From Hyphomicrobiales bacterium (GTDB lineage Bacteria > Pseudomonadota > Alphaproteobacteria > JAPOUT01), in contig JAPOUU010000038.1 of assembly GCA_026708505.1 (NCBI GenBank), forward strand, positions 1 through 64,000: a DNA stretch of 64,000 nt, written 5' to 3'. Below the pieces are notes generated by a model. It was not told the DNA's origin. It ran no database searches and was given only the letters and a program-made list of their open reading frames with translations. Positions 47,657-56,267 of this stretch are shown here, in pieces. Made by a program: the position numbers and the translations under genes. Position 1 is the stretch's first letter. Each line of letters starts with the position of its first letter.

Positions 47657-48865
47657 ATGGAGAAGATTGCGAAAATATCCGTTCCCGGAGGCGTGCGCTT
47701 GGGCAGCGTTGCTACGGGTGTGCGTTACCGGGGGCGCAACGACCTCCTGCTGGCGGAGTTTCCCGAGGGGGCGAATGTCGCGGGAGTATTCACACGCTCA
47801 AATGTGCAGGCGGCGCCGGTGCGCTGGTGCCGCCGCCATATAGGCACCGGACGCGCCCGGGGGCTTCTGGTGAATGCGGGCAATGCCAACGCCTGTACGG
47901 GAAAGCAGGGCGATACGGCGGCGAAGGCCTGCGCTCGCGCGGTTGCAGGGCATTTGGATTGTTCGATGCCGGAGGTGTTGCTGGCGTCAACCGGCGTGAT
48001 CGGCGAGCCGCTCGAATCGAAGCCGTTGATAAAAGGCATCGAGAGTGCATGCGGATGTTTGGGCGGCGGCAAGTCGCGATGGCGCGAAGCGGCACGCGCG
48101 ATTATGACGACGGATACTTTTCCCAAGGTGGTTTCGCATCGATTCGAGGCGAACGGCGTCAGTTATGTTCTCAACGGCATTGCAAAAGGGTCCGGCATGA
48201 TAGCGCCGAACATGGCAACGATGTTGGCGTTCTTCTTTACCGATGCAAGGATCTCGAAGGCATCGCTGGGACGGTCGTTGCGGGACGCGGTTGAAGAGAG
48301 CTTTCATCGCATCAGCGTTGATGGCGATAGCTCGACGAACGACAGCGTTTTGTTGTTTGCCACGGGTGCAGCATCGGAGAAGTCGCTCTCGGCAAAAGGG
48401 TTGCGCCGGTTCGGTGAAGTGTTGCGCGCGGCCGCCGGCGAATTGGCGCGGCTGATAGTTGTGGACGGAGAAGGAGCGCGCAAATTTGTCACGATTGAAG
48501 TGAAAGGAGCGGTGTCGAAGCCGAGTGCGCGGCGTGTTGGTTTCGCGGTTGCGAATTCACCGCTGGTAAAGACGGCGCTTTCGGGCGAAGACGCCAATTG
48601 GGGACGCATTGCGATGGCGGTCGGCAAGTCGGGCGAACGCATTGATGCGACGCGTTTGGCAATCTCGATGGGCGGTGTAACGCTTGCGAGGAGGGGCGCG
48701 GCGGTTGTGCTGGGTAGCGGCGACAAGCGTAAACTTGCTCGACACATGCGTGCACGCGAGATTCACATCGGTATTTCGTTGGGAGCGGGGAAGGGCGCCG
48801 ATGAGGTCTGGACTTGTGATTTGTCGCACGAATACGTCTCGATCAATGCGGATTACCGAAGTTAG
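47657..48865 (+). CDS. argJ: Glutamate N-acetyltransferase/amino-acid acetyltransferase
   Basis: 402 residues, cyclic arginine-pathway enzyme that moves acetyl from N-acetylornithine to glutamate. The self-cleavage site is in KGSGMIAPNMATMLAFF, with Thr 188 as N-terminal nucleophile of the beta chain. GVRYRGRNDLLL and NAGNANACTGKQGD fit the alpha chain, and the end ...EYVSINADYRS is the normal C-terminus. ATG 47657 is chosen by homology and by the adjoining promoter. Confidence 0.95.
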   Translation: MEKIAKISVPGGVRLGSVATGVRYRGRNDLLLAEFPEGANVAGVFTRSNVQAAPVRWCRRHIGTGRARGLLVNAGNANACTGKQGDTAAKACARAVAGHLDCSMPEVLLASTGVIGEPLESKPLIKGIESACGCLGGGKSRWREAARAIMTTDTFPKVVSHRFEANGVSYVLNGIAKGSGMIAPNMATMLAFFFTDARISKASLGRSLRDAVEESFHRISVDGDSSTNDSVLLFATGAASEKSLSAKGLRRFGEVLRAAAGELARLIVVDGEGARKFVTIEVKGAVSKPSARRVGFAVANSPLVKTALSGEDANWGRIAMAVGKSGERIDATRLAISMGGVTLARRGAAVVLGSGDKRKLARHMRAREIHIGISLGAGKGADEVWTCDLSHEYVSINADYRS

Positions 48866-48874
48866 GTGCCGGCA

Positions 48875-49282
48875 ATGTCGGAGTTGCGGATGGTTGCGGC
48901 GTGCGTGTTGGTCGATAGTGACGGACGCGTGTTGCTGACGAAGCGTCCGGAAGGGAAGTCGTTAGCGGGGTTGTGGGAATTTCCCGGCGGCAAGATGGAA
49001 GCGGGGGAGTCGCCGGAGGCGTGTTTGTGCCGCGAGTTGAACGAGGAATTGGGGATTGACGTCACCATCTCATGCCTGGCGCCGCTGACTTTCGCGAGCC
49101 ACTTTTACGAGGAGGAGGATTTTCGCGTGTTGTTGCTGGTGTATTTGTGCATGCGCTGGGAGGGGATCGTGCGCGCTATGGAGGGACAAGAGATGCGCTG
49201 GGTTGCTGTTCGCGACCTGAACAAATACGAGATGCCTGCGGCGGATGTGTCCTTGCAGGCGCGTCTGCGCGATTGGCTTTAA
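48875..49282 (+). CDS. mutT: Nudix hydrolase MutT (8-oxo-dGTP diphosphatase-like)
   Basis: 135 residues, sanitises oxidised guanine nucleotides. The Nudix box GGKMEAGESPEACLCRELNEELGI (shown with its GxxxxxE and REL-EE core) begins near residue 36, after LAGLWEFPG. RWVAVRDLNKYEMPAAD is typical MutT. ATG 48875 is chosen over GTG 48866. It lies 9 nt after argJ, so cotranscribed. The stop overlaps the stop of the convergent methyltransferase. Confidence 0.92.
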   Translation: MSELRMVAACVLVDSDGRVLLTKRPEGKSLAGLWEFPGGKMEAGESPEACLCRELNEELGIDVTISCLAPLTFASHFYEEEDFRVLLLVYLCMRWEGIVRAMEGQEMRWVAVRDLNKYEMPAADVSLQARLRDWL

Positions 49283-50088
49283 CGGCCTTCATCGGGTGCA
49301 TGCCCGATGAGATAGACGAGGGGGAAGGATGCGCGAATGCCCCCTTCATCGTGGGGAAACCGTTGGCGGTATATGTCTTCTGCGTGGCGCATCACCGTGC
49401 GCGAGAGAGGCGTGCCCGGAGCGGCAAGCACGCCGGTCTCCCCCATCGCCCGTAAATTGCCGACGAGATCGGTGAGACTTTCATATTTTAGCGTGAGACG
49501 TTCAATGTCCGCGATGGCATGGAGAAATCCAGCGCGCGCGAGGAGATTGCCAAGCGTTGGCAGCTCGGCGAAGGGAGCGATTCGAGGTTGCGGCTCCCTT
49601 CCGGCGAGGAGTTCGGCCTCATGAAGACTTGCGCGCAGTTCCTCAAGCGTGCCTTCACCGAACATCACGGCAAGGAAGATTCCCTTCGGGCGCAAAGCAC
49701 GCCGGCATTGCAGAAGCGCTCCGGGCAAGTCATTGACGTGATGGAGGTTTAGGATGCTGGCAATAAGGTCGAATTGTTTTTGTTTGAGCGGGAGGGCTTC
49801 CTGGTTTGCGGCGAAGGCTTTGTGTTTGGATGCTTGCGCCGCGACGGCCGGAGCGATGTCGCAGGCGAACAGATCGTTGATGCGTTCCTTGGCCGGGGTG
49901 TTTTTGAGGCTTGCGCTTCCGGTTCCGATTTCGAGGGCCCTTGGGAAAGTTCTATCCAGAGCTTGGATTCTCTCGGCGATTTCTCCACCAACGTATTGGT
50001 GGATGGAAGACTCGAAGCGGTTCTGCCGTGCGAATGCCTGACGACGTGCTTTGATGCGTTGTGTATTGAAGATTTGCGGTGCGCTCAC
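49279..50088 (-). CDS. SAM-dependent methyltransferase, NDUFAF5/BioC-like
   Basis: 269 residues, class I Rossmann methyltransferase. The N-terminus IFNTQRIKARRQAFARQN and the region after the SAM motif (ALEIGTGSASLK near residue 55, then LFACDIAP and DLIASILNLHHVNDLPGALLQ) match alphaproteobacterial relatives of NDUFAF5, a complex I assembly factor, more closely than BioC. The usual LDLGCGxG is changed to LEIGTGSAS. Function by homology only. Confidence 0.82.
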   Translation of the reverse strand: MSAPQIFNTQRIKARRQAFARQNRFESSIHQYVGGEIAERIQALDRTFPRALEIGTGSASLKNTPAKERINDLFACDIAPAVAAQASKHKAFAANQEALPLKQKQFDLIASILNLHHVNDLPGALLQCRRALRPKGIFLAVMFGEGTLEELRASLHEAELLAGREPQPRIAPFAELPTLGNLLARAGFLHAIADIERLTLKYESLTDLVGNLRAMGETGVLAAPGTPLSRTVMRHAEDIYRQRFPHDEGGIRASFPLVYLIGHAPDEGR

Positions 50089-50161
50089 GGGCGTTACTTT
50101 ATCTGCCGTTAGACTTCGTCATAATTGCGTTTACCCGTCAACGCGACGCTTTTCCTGAAAT

Positions 50162-50419
50162 CTAATCTCTTGCATTCAGCATTTCTTGCAGGAAGATTTC
50201 ACTTTTCTCGGGACCCACCCAGTTATTCCGGTCGAAGGCCTCATCGGCAAGTGCTGCCCAACACATATTCTCAAGATTCTCGAAGTGCTCATACTCCTTT
50301 GCAGAGAGGAGAACGGCAGCGGGCTTGTTATTTTCTTGGATGGCAACCGGACTCTTCTGCACTCTTTTCAAGAGGTCGCTGAGTTGTCTTTTGGCTTTTT
50401 CTACGCTGATGGTTTTCAT
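50162..50419 (-). CDS. Orphan Phd/YefM-type antitoxin
   Basis: 85 residues. ISVEKAKRQLSDLLKRVQKSPVAIQENNKPAAVLLSAKEYE (cited as family core) is the Phd/YefM DNA-binding N-terminal fold: an amphipathic start, then I-x-x-N-x-x-P-A-V-L-L. The C-terminal half would wrap a toxin. No RelE, YoeB or Doc gene flanks it: the 73 nt downstream and 225 nt upstream hold none. ATG 50419 is chosen over upstream starts because homology begins there. AT-rich surroundings suggest acquisition. Confidence 0.8.
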   Translation of the reverse strand: MKTISVEKAKRQLSDLLKRVQKSPVAIQENNKPAAVLLSAKEYEHFENLENMCWAALADEAFDRNNWVGPEKSEIFLQEMLNARD

Positions 50420-50644
50420 AAGTGCTCTCGAGGGCGTAACCGATCTTGGGGGGCAGGGTGAGGACATTATATCTACCACGAATCACGGTAGAATGTAATT
50501 AATCGGGCCTAAAATACCCCGGAAAAGGGCGGTTTTTAAGAATAAAAGCAATCATAGATTGCGTAACGCGATATATACTATCCTTATGGGGGGAATGAGG
50601 TGATTCTAGAGCATTGAGGAACGATAGAGTAAGGGTTGTCGCAA

Positions 50645-51604
50645 ATGGGTATTCCTGATTATAACAGAATGACACGTCCGCTTCTGGAGTATTTGATAGA
50701 AGTAGATGGGGTGGTGGAACTTGCCACTATCCGTGAAGAAATCGCGAGAATGTTTGATGTTACGGAGGAAGATCAACAAGAACGTCTTAACAACGGAGAG
50801 AGACGGTTTGTTAACCGTGTGCGCTGGGTTGCCCATGATATGAGATCTGCCGGTTTGTTGCGGTCGCCCCGGCGCGGTTGTTTCGAGGTCACACAAGAGG
50901 GCAGGGATGAATTTCAGAAGGAAACGAAACTTAGTCATAAATATCTTAAGCAACGGCACGAAGATCTCAAACATCTCCGCCAAGGAACATTATCGATCGA
51001 AGAAAGAAATGTATCGATAAAGCCGCAACAGGTGGAAGAAACAGCCGGTTTGGAAGCGAGTGATGAGATAAATGATTTAACGCCGGATGAAGAAATAGAG
51101 AATGCGCTTGAGCAAATTGACGAAGCTTTGGCGGTGGAGCTTTTGGAGCGCACGTACGAAATTGGTCACAAGAGGTTCGAGCAGTTAACCGTCGATTTAT
51201 TGGTGAAAATGGGATACGGCAAGGGAGGTAAAAGAACCGGAGGTCCGAAAGACGGAGGTATTGACGGCATTATCTACGAAGATGAACTGGGCTTCATACA
51301 AATTGGCATTCAAGCCAAATGCAATGCCGAAGATAACAAAGTCAGTGGAGGGGAGATGAGCAAATTCTCAGGCGCATTGGAAAGAAAAGGTTTGCAAAAA
51401 GGCGTCTTTGTTACCACTTCTTCTTTTACATCCGATGCAGATAGCGCGGCGAAAGAGGTGACGGGCCAAGGGAAGAAATCCATCATCACCATCAATGGCG
51501 AACAGTTGGCGAAACTGATGATCAAGCATGGTATTGGCTGCGAAGGGAAGACCCTTATCAAGAACACGATAGACAAAAACTTTTGGCAGATGGACGAGAA
51601 ATAA
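50645..51604 (+). CDS. mrr: Mrr family type IV restriction endonuclease
   Basis: 319 residues. An N-terminal Mrr winged-helix domain (MGIPDYNRMTRPLLEYL to about residue 90), an acidic linker, then the Mrr catalytic domain: FEQLTVDLLVKMGY at 179, TGGPKDGGIDGII with Asp 207, and QAK at 223-225, forming the PD-(D/E)xK core. Type IV enzymes cut modified DNA. ATG 50645 is preferred to TTG 50636, with AAGGG upstream. AT-rich 50420-50644 lies before it with a TATACT box but no good -35. No methyltransferase is adjacent. Confidence 0.87.
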   Translation: MGIPDYNRMTRPLLEYLIEVDGVVELATIREEIARMFDVTEEDQQERLNNGERRFVNRVRWVAHDMRSAGLLRSPRRGCFEVTQEGRDEFQKETKLSHKYLKQRHEDLKHLRQGTLSIEERNVSIKPQQVEETAGLEASDEINDLTPDEEIENALEQIDEALAVELLERTYEIGHKRFEQLTVDLLVKMGYGKGGKRTGGPKDGGIDGIIYEDELGFIQIGIQAKCNAEDNKVSGGEMSKFSGALERKGLQKGVFVTTSSFTSDADSAAKEVTGQGKKSIITINGEQLAKLMIKHGIGCEGKTLIKNTIDKNFWQMDEK

Positions 51605-51608
51605 AAAG

Positions 51609-53153
51609 CTAAGAGCTTGTTGCGTCCAGGCCTTGGTCATAATCGCCGACCTCATCGAATTGGCGCAGACGCGTATCGATGTCGGTGAATATCGTCTTCA
51701 TGTCCTCGCCTGAAACCAGACTCTCCACCACCACCACCAAGCTTGGTTTGTTCGACGACGCGCGGACCAATCCCCAGCTTCCGTCGTCCAGCACAAAGCG
51801 GATGCCGTCCACCTCGATGGTTTCGGCGATTTTGCGCCCCGCGACAGTCTCGTTGCGGCGGGCCAAATCGGCATACTCCTTCGTCACAGCTTCGACCACC
51901 GCGTGTTTGCGCTCATCGGGACAATAGACTCCCATCGTTGGCGAGACGAAACTTTTTTCCAAGTCGTCGTAGAGTTCACCGAGCGTTTTCTCCTCGCGGC
52001 AGAGCAGCTCGCACAATAGCACCGCTCCCAGCATTGCATCGTCGTACCCGCGTCCGATAGGTTCGGCGAAGAAAAAGTGCCCACTTTTTTCGAAGCCCGC
52101 CAACGCTCCCGTCTTCGCTATCCGGCGCTTGATATGCGAGTGTCCGGTTTTGTAATACTCAACGCTTGCGCCATGCTGCCGGAGGACGGCATCACGCTCG
52201 AAGATGCCGGTGGTTTTGCTATCGACGACAAAGTGCGCGCCCTCATTGTGCGATGCCAAGGACCTCGCCATTAAAAGTCCGATTTTATCGGCAAACAGGA
52301 TGCGCCCGCGTTCGTCGATAACGCCGCAACGGTCTCCGTCGCCATCGAAAGCCAGGCCGAAGTCCGCACCTTCCTGCAACACCATCTCGCGCAGAGCTTC
52401 GAGCATGTCGAGATGTTCGGGATTTGGCTCGTGGTTTGGGAAGGACGGATCCGGTTCGCAATCCATGGCGAGGACGCGTGCGCCGAGTCGTCGGAGCAAT
52501 TGCGGCGCGAAGATGCCTGCGGTTCCGTTTCCGCAAGCGGCAACAAGACGGAGGCCGCGGGTGAACCCCGGGCGTGCGGCGAGGTCGTCGAGGTATTTTT
52601 CTTGGATGCCTTCGATGCAACGGTAGATTCCGCCGGGATGCGGCGGGCATGCGCCTTCGAGCGTGATGTCGCGCAGCCGCGCCATTTCTTCGGGCCCGAA
52701 AGTGAGCGGATGCGTTGCGCCCATTTTGAATCCGGTCCATCCGTTTGGATTGTGGCTGGCGGTGACCATTGCGACGGCATCGGCATCAAGAGCCTTTCGC
52801 GCGAAGTATGCGGTCGGGGAAAGCCCGAGCCCGATGTCGAGGACTTCCATGCCGGCGCTGACGAGCCCGAGTGCGAGTGCTTGCTGGATGGCGAGGGAGT
52901 AGCCGCGAAAGTCGCGTCCGACGACAATGCGTTGCGGCGCCGCATCGGAGGCCTCGGGAGCTTGCTCGCGCAGGAATGTGCCAAGCCCCGCACCGAGCCT
53001 TTGGACGCCGAGCAGATTGATTTCTTCGGGGTAGCGCCATCGCGCGTCGTAATCGCGAAAGCCCCGCGGCTCAATGACGGGAGAGCTCTCGCGCACGAGA
53101 AAATCGTCCAGGGGAATATCGGCTAAAGGCATGTCGGACGCACTTGGGGGCAT
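51609..53153 (-). CDS. Phosphomannomutase/phosphoglucomutase
   Basis: 514 residues, alpha-D-phosphohexomutase. The phosphoserine loop is TASHNPNGWTGFKMG (Ser 133), the metal-binding loop DGDGDR at 270-275, the sugar-binding loop GFEKSGHFFF, and a phosphate-binding loop RASSNKPSL near the end. It interconverts hexose 1- and 6-phosphates for LPS or exopolysaccharide precursors. The family label (AlgC/ManB-type) is secure; the preferred sugar is not. Start 53153 or the in-frame ATG 53132. Confidence 0.92.
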   Translation of the reverse strand: MPPSASDMPLADIPLDDFLVRESSPVIEPRGFRDYDARWRYPEEINLLGVQRLGAGLGTFLREQAPEASDAAPQRIVVGRDFRGYSLAIQQALALGLVSAGMEVLDIGLGLSPTAYFARKALDADAVAMVTASHNPNGWTGFKMGATHPLTFGPEEMARLRDITLEGACPPHPGGIYRCIEGIQEKYLDDLAARPGFTRGLRLVAACGNGTAGIFAPQLLRRLGARVLAMDCEPDPSFPNHEPNPEHLDMLEALREMVLQEGADFGLAFDGDGDRCGVIDERGRILFADKIGLLMARSLASHNEGAHFVVDSKTTGIFERDAVLRQHGASVEYYKTGHSHIKRRIAKTGALAGFEKSGHFFFAEPIGRGYDDAMLGAVLLCELLCREEKTLGELYDDLEKSFVSPTMGVYCPDERKHAVVEAVTKEYADLARRNETVAGRKIAETIEVDGIRFVLDDGSWGLVRASSNKPSLVVVVESLVSGEDMKTIFTDIDTRLRQFDEVGDYDQGLDATSS

Positions 53154-53164
53154 AATGTCGCTTT

Positions 53165-53482
53165 CTATCGTATGGCCGCGAGCACCCGCTCACCGGCAAC
53201 TTGCAATTCGAAACGGTAAGTATAGGCGGTTATGAGAAAAAGAAAAATCGCACCCCACGCGAGAATTCCCTTGATAAGGAATGCGGCGTTGAAACGGCGC
53301 CTCGAAACCCAAGACAGCAATCCTATGGGAACCAATACCCATGCATAACCCTGCGGCTGTCCAATTCCTTCTCGAAAATGGATTGCCACAATTAAGACCA
53401 GAACGATAAACGCAACCAGCGCGATATCGATCCACATCCAAATTTTGTCCTCCCTGTCAAAGTGCTGCGAGTTGTTCTTCAT
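53165..53482 (-). CDS. Small multi-helix membrane protein
   Basis: 105 residues, charged N-terminus then about three hydrophobic helices (IDIALVAFIVLVLIVAIHF; YAWVLVPIGLLSW; ILAWGAIFLFLITAYTYRF) and a short tail ELQVAGERVLAAIR. The helix plus GERVLAA tail resembles the membrane portion that precedes the protease domain in TIGR02281-type aspartic proteases, but no protease domain follows; it stops 12 nt before the phosphohexomutase. It may be a truncated remnant or an unrelated small membrane protein. Confidence 0.6.
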   Translation of the reverse strand: MKNNSQHFDREDKIWMWIDIALVAFIVLVLIVAIHFREGIGQPQGYAWVLVPIGLLSWVSRRRFNAAFLIKGILAWGAIFLFLITAYTYRFELQVAGERVLAAIR

Positions 53483-53664
53483 ACATCGCCCTATACTGAA
53501 ATGATTCCATCTAATATATCCCATCTTTCTTCAAGCCGCTTGCACTTCGAGCAAAATCGATTACAACAAATTGATGCATTGATGCTTGTCAGGAGAGCGG
53601 GGACGGGGTATTTTCCACAAGAAAGGGGGAAATGATAAAAAACCGCTATTTTGTTGTGTGAAAT

Positions 53665-54495
53665 ATGGACAATCAGCCGATGAAATTACCGAAGTCGTTG
53701 CCTCGCTTTGAGCCGGGATGGGTCTGGCTGGCCGGGGCGGGTCCGGGCGATGCGGGGCTGTTGAGTTTGCATGCGCTTCACGCGCTGGGACAGGCGGACG
53801 TTGTCGTGCATGATGCGCTGGTAAGCGCCGAGGTGCTTTCATTGGCGCGCTCGGGCGCGAGGCTGGAGTATGCCGGCAAGCGCGGCGGCAAGCCGTCGCA
53901 TTCGCAGGGAGACATATCCCTGCGGTTGATTGAGCTGGCGCGGCGCGGCGAAAGGGTGCTGCGTCTCAAGGGGGGCGATCCGATGTTGTTCGGGCGCGGT
54001 GCCGAGGAGGCTTTGGCGCTGCTTTCGGCGAAGGTTCCGTTTCGAATTATTCCGGGTATTAGCGCGGGGCTGGGAGCGATGGCGTGCGCGGGGATTGCGC
54101 TGACCCATCGGGACTATACCCACGCGGTGACATTTTTGACCGGACACGATATGGCGCCGGCGAAAAATTTGAGCGCGCCGCCTTTGGACTGGAACGCGCT
54201 TGCAACGGGTTCTCCGGTGCTGGTGATTTACATGGGGTTGAGCAATTTGGAAACAATCGTTGAGCAGTTGCTCTCGAACGGACGTTCGCGTGAGGAGCCT
54301 TTAGCGATAGTGAGCGAGGTTTCCCTTCCGGGACAGCGCGTTCTGGAGACGAATCTGGGGAACGCCGTTGCCGATGCCAAAGCCGCGAACATGCCGACGC
54401 CTGCGCTTTTGGTGGTGGGAGAAATCTTGCGTCTGCGCGAGCAACTGTGCCCGAGCGAACCGGCAGAGGAAGAAAAGATTTCCCGAGTCGTTTAG
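53665..54495 (+). CDS. cobA: Uroporphyrinogen-III C-methyltransferase
   Basis: 276 residues, SUMT: two SAM-dependent methylations of uroporphyrinogen III to precorrin-2, entry to siroheme and cobalamin. Signatures: WLAGAGPGDAGLLSL with the SAM glycine loop, VVVHDALVS, GKRGGKPSHSQ, RLKGGDPMLFGRGAEE and GIALTHRDYTH. No CysG dehydrogenase/ferrochelatase module is fused. The 182-nt gap upstream (53483-53664) has no cobalamin-riboswitch pattern that I could find. Its stop overlaps the DUF1289 stop. Confidence 0.94.
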   Translation: MDNQPMKLPKSLPRFEPGWVWLAGAGPGDAGLLSLHALHALGQADVVVHDALVSAEVLSLARSGARLEYAGKRGGKPSHSQGDISLRLIELARRGERVLRLKGGDPMLFGRGAEEALALLSAKVPFRIIPGISAGLGAMACAGIALTHRDYTHAVTFLTGHDMAPAKNLSAPPLDWNALATGSPVLVIYMGLSNLETIVEQLLSNGRSREEPLAIVSEVSLPGQRVLETNLGNAVADAKAANMPTPALLVVGEILRLREQLCPSEPAEEEKISRVV

Positions 54496-54752
54496 TCCTG
54501 CGCCGACTTTTGTGCGCGGCGCTGCGCGTTGCGATTCGCCCCTCCCCGGCGTTTTCGGGTGAGAGGCAGCCGGGCGGGCAATTGCTCGAGAATCTCCTGA
54601 CGCTGTTGCGGTTCAAGGCTGCGCCAAGCGGAAATCTCCTTGGATTTCCTGCCGCAACCCCGGCAAAACCCGCTGGCCATATCGATTTCGCATACGCCGA
54701 TACAGGGACTCTCGATTTGCGTTTCGAGAATGTCGTCGGGCTTAACCGCCAC
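54492..54752 (-). CDS. DUF1289 domain-containing Fe-S-like small protein
   Basis: 86 residues. The DUF1289 core is SPCIGVCEIDMASGFCRGCGRKSKEI with four cysteines (C-x4-C-x8-C-x2-C), then AWRSLEPQQRQEILEQLPAR and a basic, proline-arginine tail. It probably binds metal or an iron-sulfur cluster. The GTG start at 54752 is inferred, overlapping the end of the upstream ankyrin gene by 11 nt; the true start is uncertain. Confidence 0.8.
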   Translation of the reverse strand: MAVKPDDILETQIESPCIGVCEIDMASGFCRGCGRKSKEISAWRSLEPQQRQEILEQLPARLPLTRKRRGGANRNAQRRAQKSAQD

Positions 54753-55431
54753 TTTCGCCGTATTTCTGCTCAATGAGTTCGCGTGTGTCGCTTTCGCGCA
54801 AGGCTTCATTGCGGTCGAGTCGGTCGATAATTGAGATGCCGTCGTCCGCGGTGGCAGTGACGTCCGCGCCGCTGTCAAAGAGGAGCTGGAGGAGGGGCTC
54901 GCTGGTCGAGAATTCCGCCGCGGCGAGAATCGGTGTGAGTCCTTCCTTGGAGCGCGCTTCGATGTTTGCACCGCGTTTGAGCAGCAACGCCGCACTAACC
55001 GGAGAGGCGGCATTCGCCGCGGCCCAGTGCAGCGGCGTGAAGCCGTTGCTGTCCTGGAACTCAATATCCGCGCCCCGGTTGAGCAGCAGCTTCACAACTC
55101 CGTCACCGACGTTGAAGCCGGCGGCGATGTGGAGGGGATGCGCGCCGTCCCGGTCTTTCGCGTGGATGTCGGCGCCTTGATTGAGCAGCGTGATGATAAT
55201 GCGCGAATCCGTTGTAAATCCGGACGCAAGATGCAGGGGCGTCCAGAGAAACTCCGGTTCAACGATGTGGATGCTCGCGCCGTTTTGAATCATGTTCTCG
55301 ATCTCGTCGGCATTGGTTTGTTTCCAAAATTCCGGAGTGACAAGTCTCTGATCGGCATACGAGGGCGCTGAGGCAAACATGCCGACAAGTGCGAGTGTGA
55401 CGATGGTTAGGCTCAAAAAGAGTTTATTCAT
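54742..55431 (-). CDS. Exported ankyrin-repeat protein, paralogue 2
   Basis: 229 residues. Signal peptide about residues 1-27 (LALVGMFASAPSYA). Then RLVTPEFWKQTNADEIENMI, the same FW entry motif as its relatives, followed by about five ankyrin repeats (LHLASGF, PLHIAAGF, PLHWAAAN, TPILAAAEF). ATG 55431 is preceded by AGAGGA. The C-terminus has a non-repeat tail. It follows paralogue 3 by 47 nt on the same strand. Likely periplasmic; role unknown. Confidence 0.83.
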   Translation of the reverse strand: MNKLFLSLTIVTLALVGMFASAPSYADQRLVTPEFWKQTNADEIENMIQNGASIHIVEPEFLWTPLHLASGFTTDSRIIITLLNQGADIHAKDRDGAHPLHIAAGFNVGDGVVKLLLNRGADIEFQDSNGFTPLHWAAANAASPVSAALLLKRGANIEARSKEGLTPILAAAEFSTSEPLLQLLFDSGADVTATADDGISIIDRLDRNEALRESDTRELIEQKYGESGG

Positions 55432-55478
55432 TATTTGGTGTCCTCTGAAACAATTCACGGTTCGGATTCAGTAGTATA

Positions 55479-56258
55479 TCACGGATTATTCTGGCGGCGT
55501 AAAGCCTCTGCCTCCAGCAATTTCGCGGCCTTGACTATCTCATGTTCCGAGATAATTTGCAACGGGGTTTTGCCGTATTTGTCGGTAATGGCGTTATCCG
55601 CGCCGTGCTTGAGGAGAAGCCCGATAATCCTCGAATCTCCCCGCCGGGCCGCCAGATGCAGGGGGGTAGAGCCGCTGTTGTCGCGGGAATTGATGTCCGC
55701 CCCGCCGTTTATGAGCGCCTCCATGACCTCAACATGGGGGGATTCGTGGACCGAGATATGCAGGGGCGTCCAGCCGTCTTCGTCCCGGATGTTGATGTCG
55801 GCGCCCAGATCCAAAAGCGCAACCGTCATGGCAGGGTCTTCGTTTACCGTCACCGCCCAGTGCAGGGGCGTGAGATCCAGATCGGCGCGTGCGTTCAAGT
55901 CCGCGCCGTTTTCCAGGAGGAGTACGAGTTTTTGCGGCGATGTCGCCTGCGCGGCGGCAACGTGCAGCGGCGTTCCTTTTGAGGCGTTGCGCGCGTCCAC
56001 ATCCGCGCCTGCCTGCAGCAGAGCTTTTCCCGCCCCGATATCCTCGCCGAAGGCCGCCCACAAATGCAACGGCGTTGCCCATTCCTCATCGCGTTCGGAC
56101 ACATCGCCGCCGCGCTCAAGCAGGAACTCGACATGTTTGGCTCCGGCGTCTTTCCAAAAATCCGGCTCCAGGAGCGCTTCGCCCAGACGCTCCTGTGCCT
56201 GCGCGGAGGCGATCGCCGCAAGCAAGGACAAAAATGAAAAAGTGACGACTCGAAGCAT
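55479..56258 (-). CDS. Exported ankyrin-repeat protein, paralogue 3
   Basis: 259 residues. Signal peptide about residues 1-21 (AIASAQA). Then ALLEPDFWKDAGAKHVEFLL with the shared entry motif and six ankyrin repeats (TPLHLWAAF, TPLHVAAAQ, TPLHWAVTV, TPLHISVHE, TPLHLAARR, TPLQIISEH), each about 33 residues and ending in a GADx loop. It is 9 nt downstream of cobV on the same strand, so it could share that transcript. Likely periplasmic. Confidence 0.84.
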   Translation of the reverse strand: MLRVVTFSFLSLLAAIASAQAQERLGEALLEPDFWKDAGAKHVEFLLERGGDVSERDEEWATPLHLWAAFGEDIGAGKALLQAGADVDARNASKGTPLHVAAAQATSPQKLVLLLENGADLNARADLDLTPLHWAVTVNEDPAMTVALLDLGADINIRDEDGWTPLHISVHESPHVEVMEALINGGADINSRDNSGSTPLHLAARRGDSRIIGLLLKHGADNAITDKYGKTPLQIISEHEIVKAAKLLEAEALRRQNNP

Positions 56259-56267
56259 TTTTAAATC

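Noticed and set aside
53525-53664. Cobalamin riboswitch before cobA
   Set aside because: No B12 box seen in the 140 nt; sequence is AT-rich without a recognisable fold.
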